DNA from: Nitrospina sp.
GTDB taxonomy: Bacteria > Nitrospinota > Nitrospinia > Nitrospinales > JACRGP01
DNA length: 64,000 nucleotides
Direction of reading: 5' to 3'
Assembly (NCBI GenBank): GCA_024648695.1
Contig: JACAVV010000016.1
Coordinates: 49,747 to 113,746, forward strand
Part shown: piece after piece, positions 63,972-64,000 of the stretch
Layout of the letters: each line of letters opens with the position of its first letter
How positions within the stretch are numbered: the stretch's first letter is position 1
The notes under the pieces: generated by a model
Database searches by the model: none
Seen by the model: the letters and a program-made list of their open reading frames with translations, nothing else
Told to the model about the DNA's origin: nothing
Program-made: the position numbers and the translations under genes

Positions 63972-64000
63972 ATGTCCCAACCTGGATTTTTTGATCTCGA
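63972..64000 (+). CDS. Start of a probable IS5-family transposase (truncated by window)
   Basis: Only nine complete codons are visible, MSQPGFFDL, after a good ribosome binding site (AAAGGAA, about 10 bases upstream). This N-terminus is typical of an IS5-related transposase group. The call rests on memory of that start sequence and on the inverted-repeat-like end upstream. Confidence 0.45.

Overview
The window (64 kb, roughly half G+C, high coding density) looks like the chromosome of a free-living Gram-negative bacterium. It has a lipid A gene (LpxC), a pilus secretin, RlpA, a succinyl-CoA synthetase pair and large two-component proteins. A Nitrospinota (Nitrospina-like) or deltaproteobacterial-type genome is my best guess from overall gene style and the NapG-like polyferredoxin, but no single gene proves it.

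Region by region. (1) 1-7.3 kb, minus strand: a type IV/MSHA-like pilus operon. It reads from four prepilin-like genes (FimT/GspH-like, a second minor pilin, a PilW/GspJ-like pilin, a PilX/MshP-like tip protein) into a PilM-PilN fusion, PilO, PilP and an MshL/PilQ-type secretin that runs off the left edge. (2) 7.4-12.1 kb, minus: a CheY-like receiver with an altered acidic pocket, a three-part receiver/AAA+/LpxC fusion, TrmB, GreA and RlpA. (3) 12.4-18.1 kb, plus: an HDOD protein, a metallo-beta-lactamase-fold hydrolase and a full-length 5-oxoprolinase/hydantoinase. (4) 18.1-22.8 kb, minus: two hybrid sensor kinases, the larger with HAMP, GAF and a FixL-like PAS domain. (5) 23.2-28.3 kb: a decayed integration site at tRNA-Leu(CAA), with a frameshifted serine recombinase remnant, a truncated gene, a ParE-type toxin-antitoxin pair, an A+T-rich DUF4238 gene, sparse non-coding DNA and a methyltransferase. 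(6) 28.4-32.9 kb: a DUF2461 protein, a secreted GlcG/HbpS-like protein with a clear terminator, a small double zinc ribbon protein and sucCD.

(7) 33.0-58.8 kb is dominated by three giant exported proteins (2049, 3479 and 1529 residues, all on the minus strand). This is the most unusual part of the window. The first two are tandem paralogues sharing a collinear back half: a PKD-like domain, seven FG-GAP/VCBS repeats, eight putative Ig repeats, a PKD-like domain and a two-part C-terminal cassette. They have swapped front ends: a metzincin-like domain that has lost all its zinc ligands versus an SBBP beta-propeller plus two NHL-like propellers. The third has an intact metzincin motif and seven BACON-like repeats, and it ends in the same C-terminal cassette. 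A B12/radical SAM protein, a conserved hypothetical and a NapG-like polyferredoxin with a very long lysine-rich extension lie between the second and third giant genes.

(8) 59.4-64 kb: aspS, a membrane-anchored STAND/TPR protein with an altered nucleotide-binding site, and what appears to be the left end of an insertion sequence at the right edge.

Functionally, the pilus operon and the three giant proteins point to a strong investment in surface attachment or extracellular interaction. The shared C-terminal cassette is the best candidate here for an undescribed export or anchoring module.
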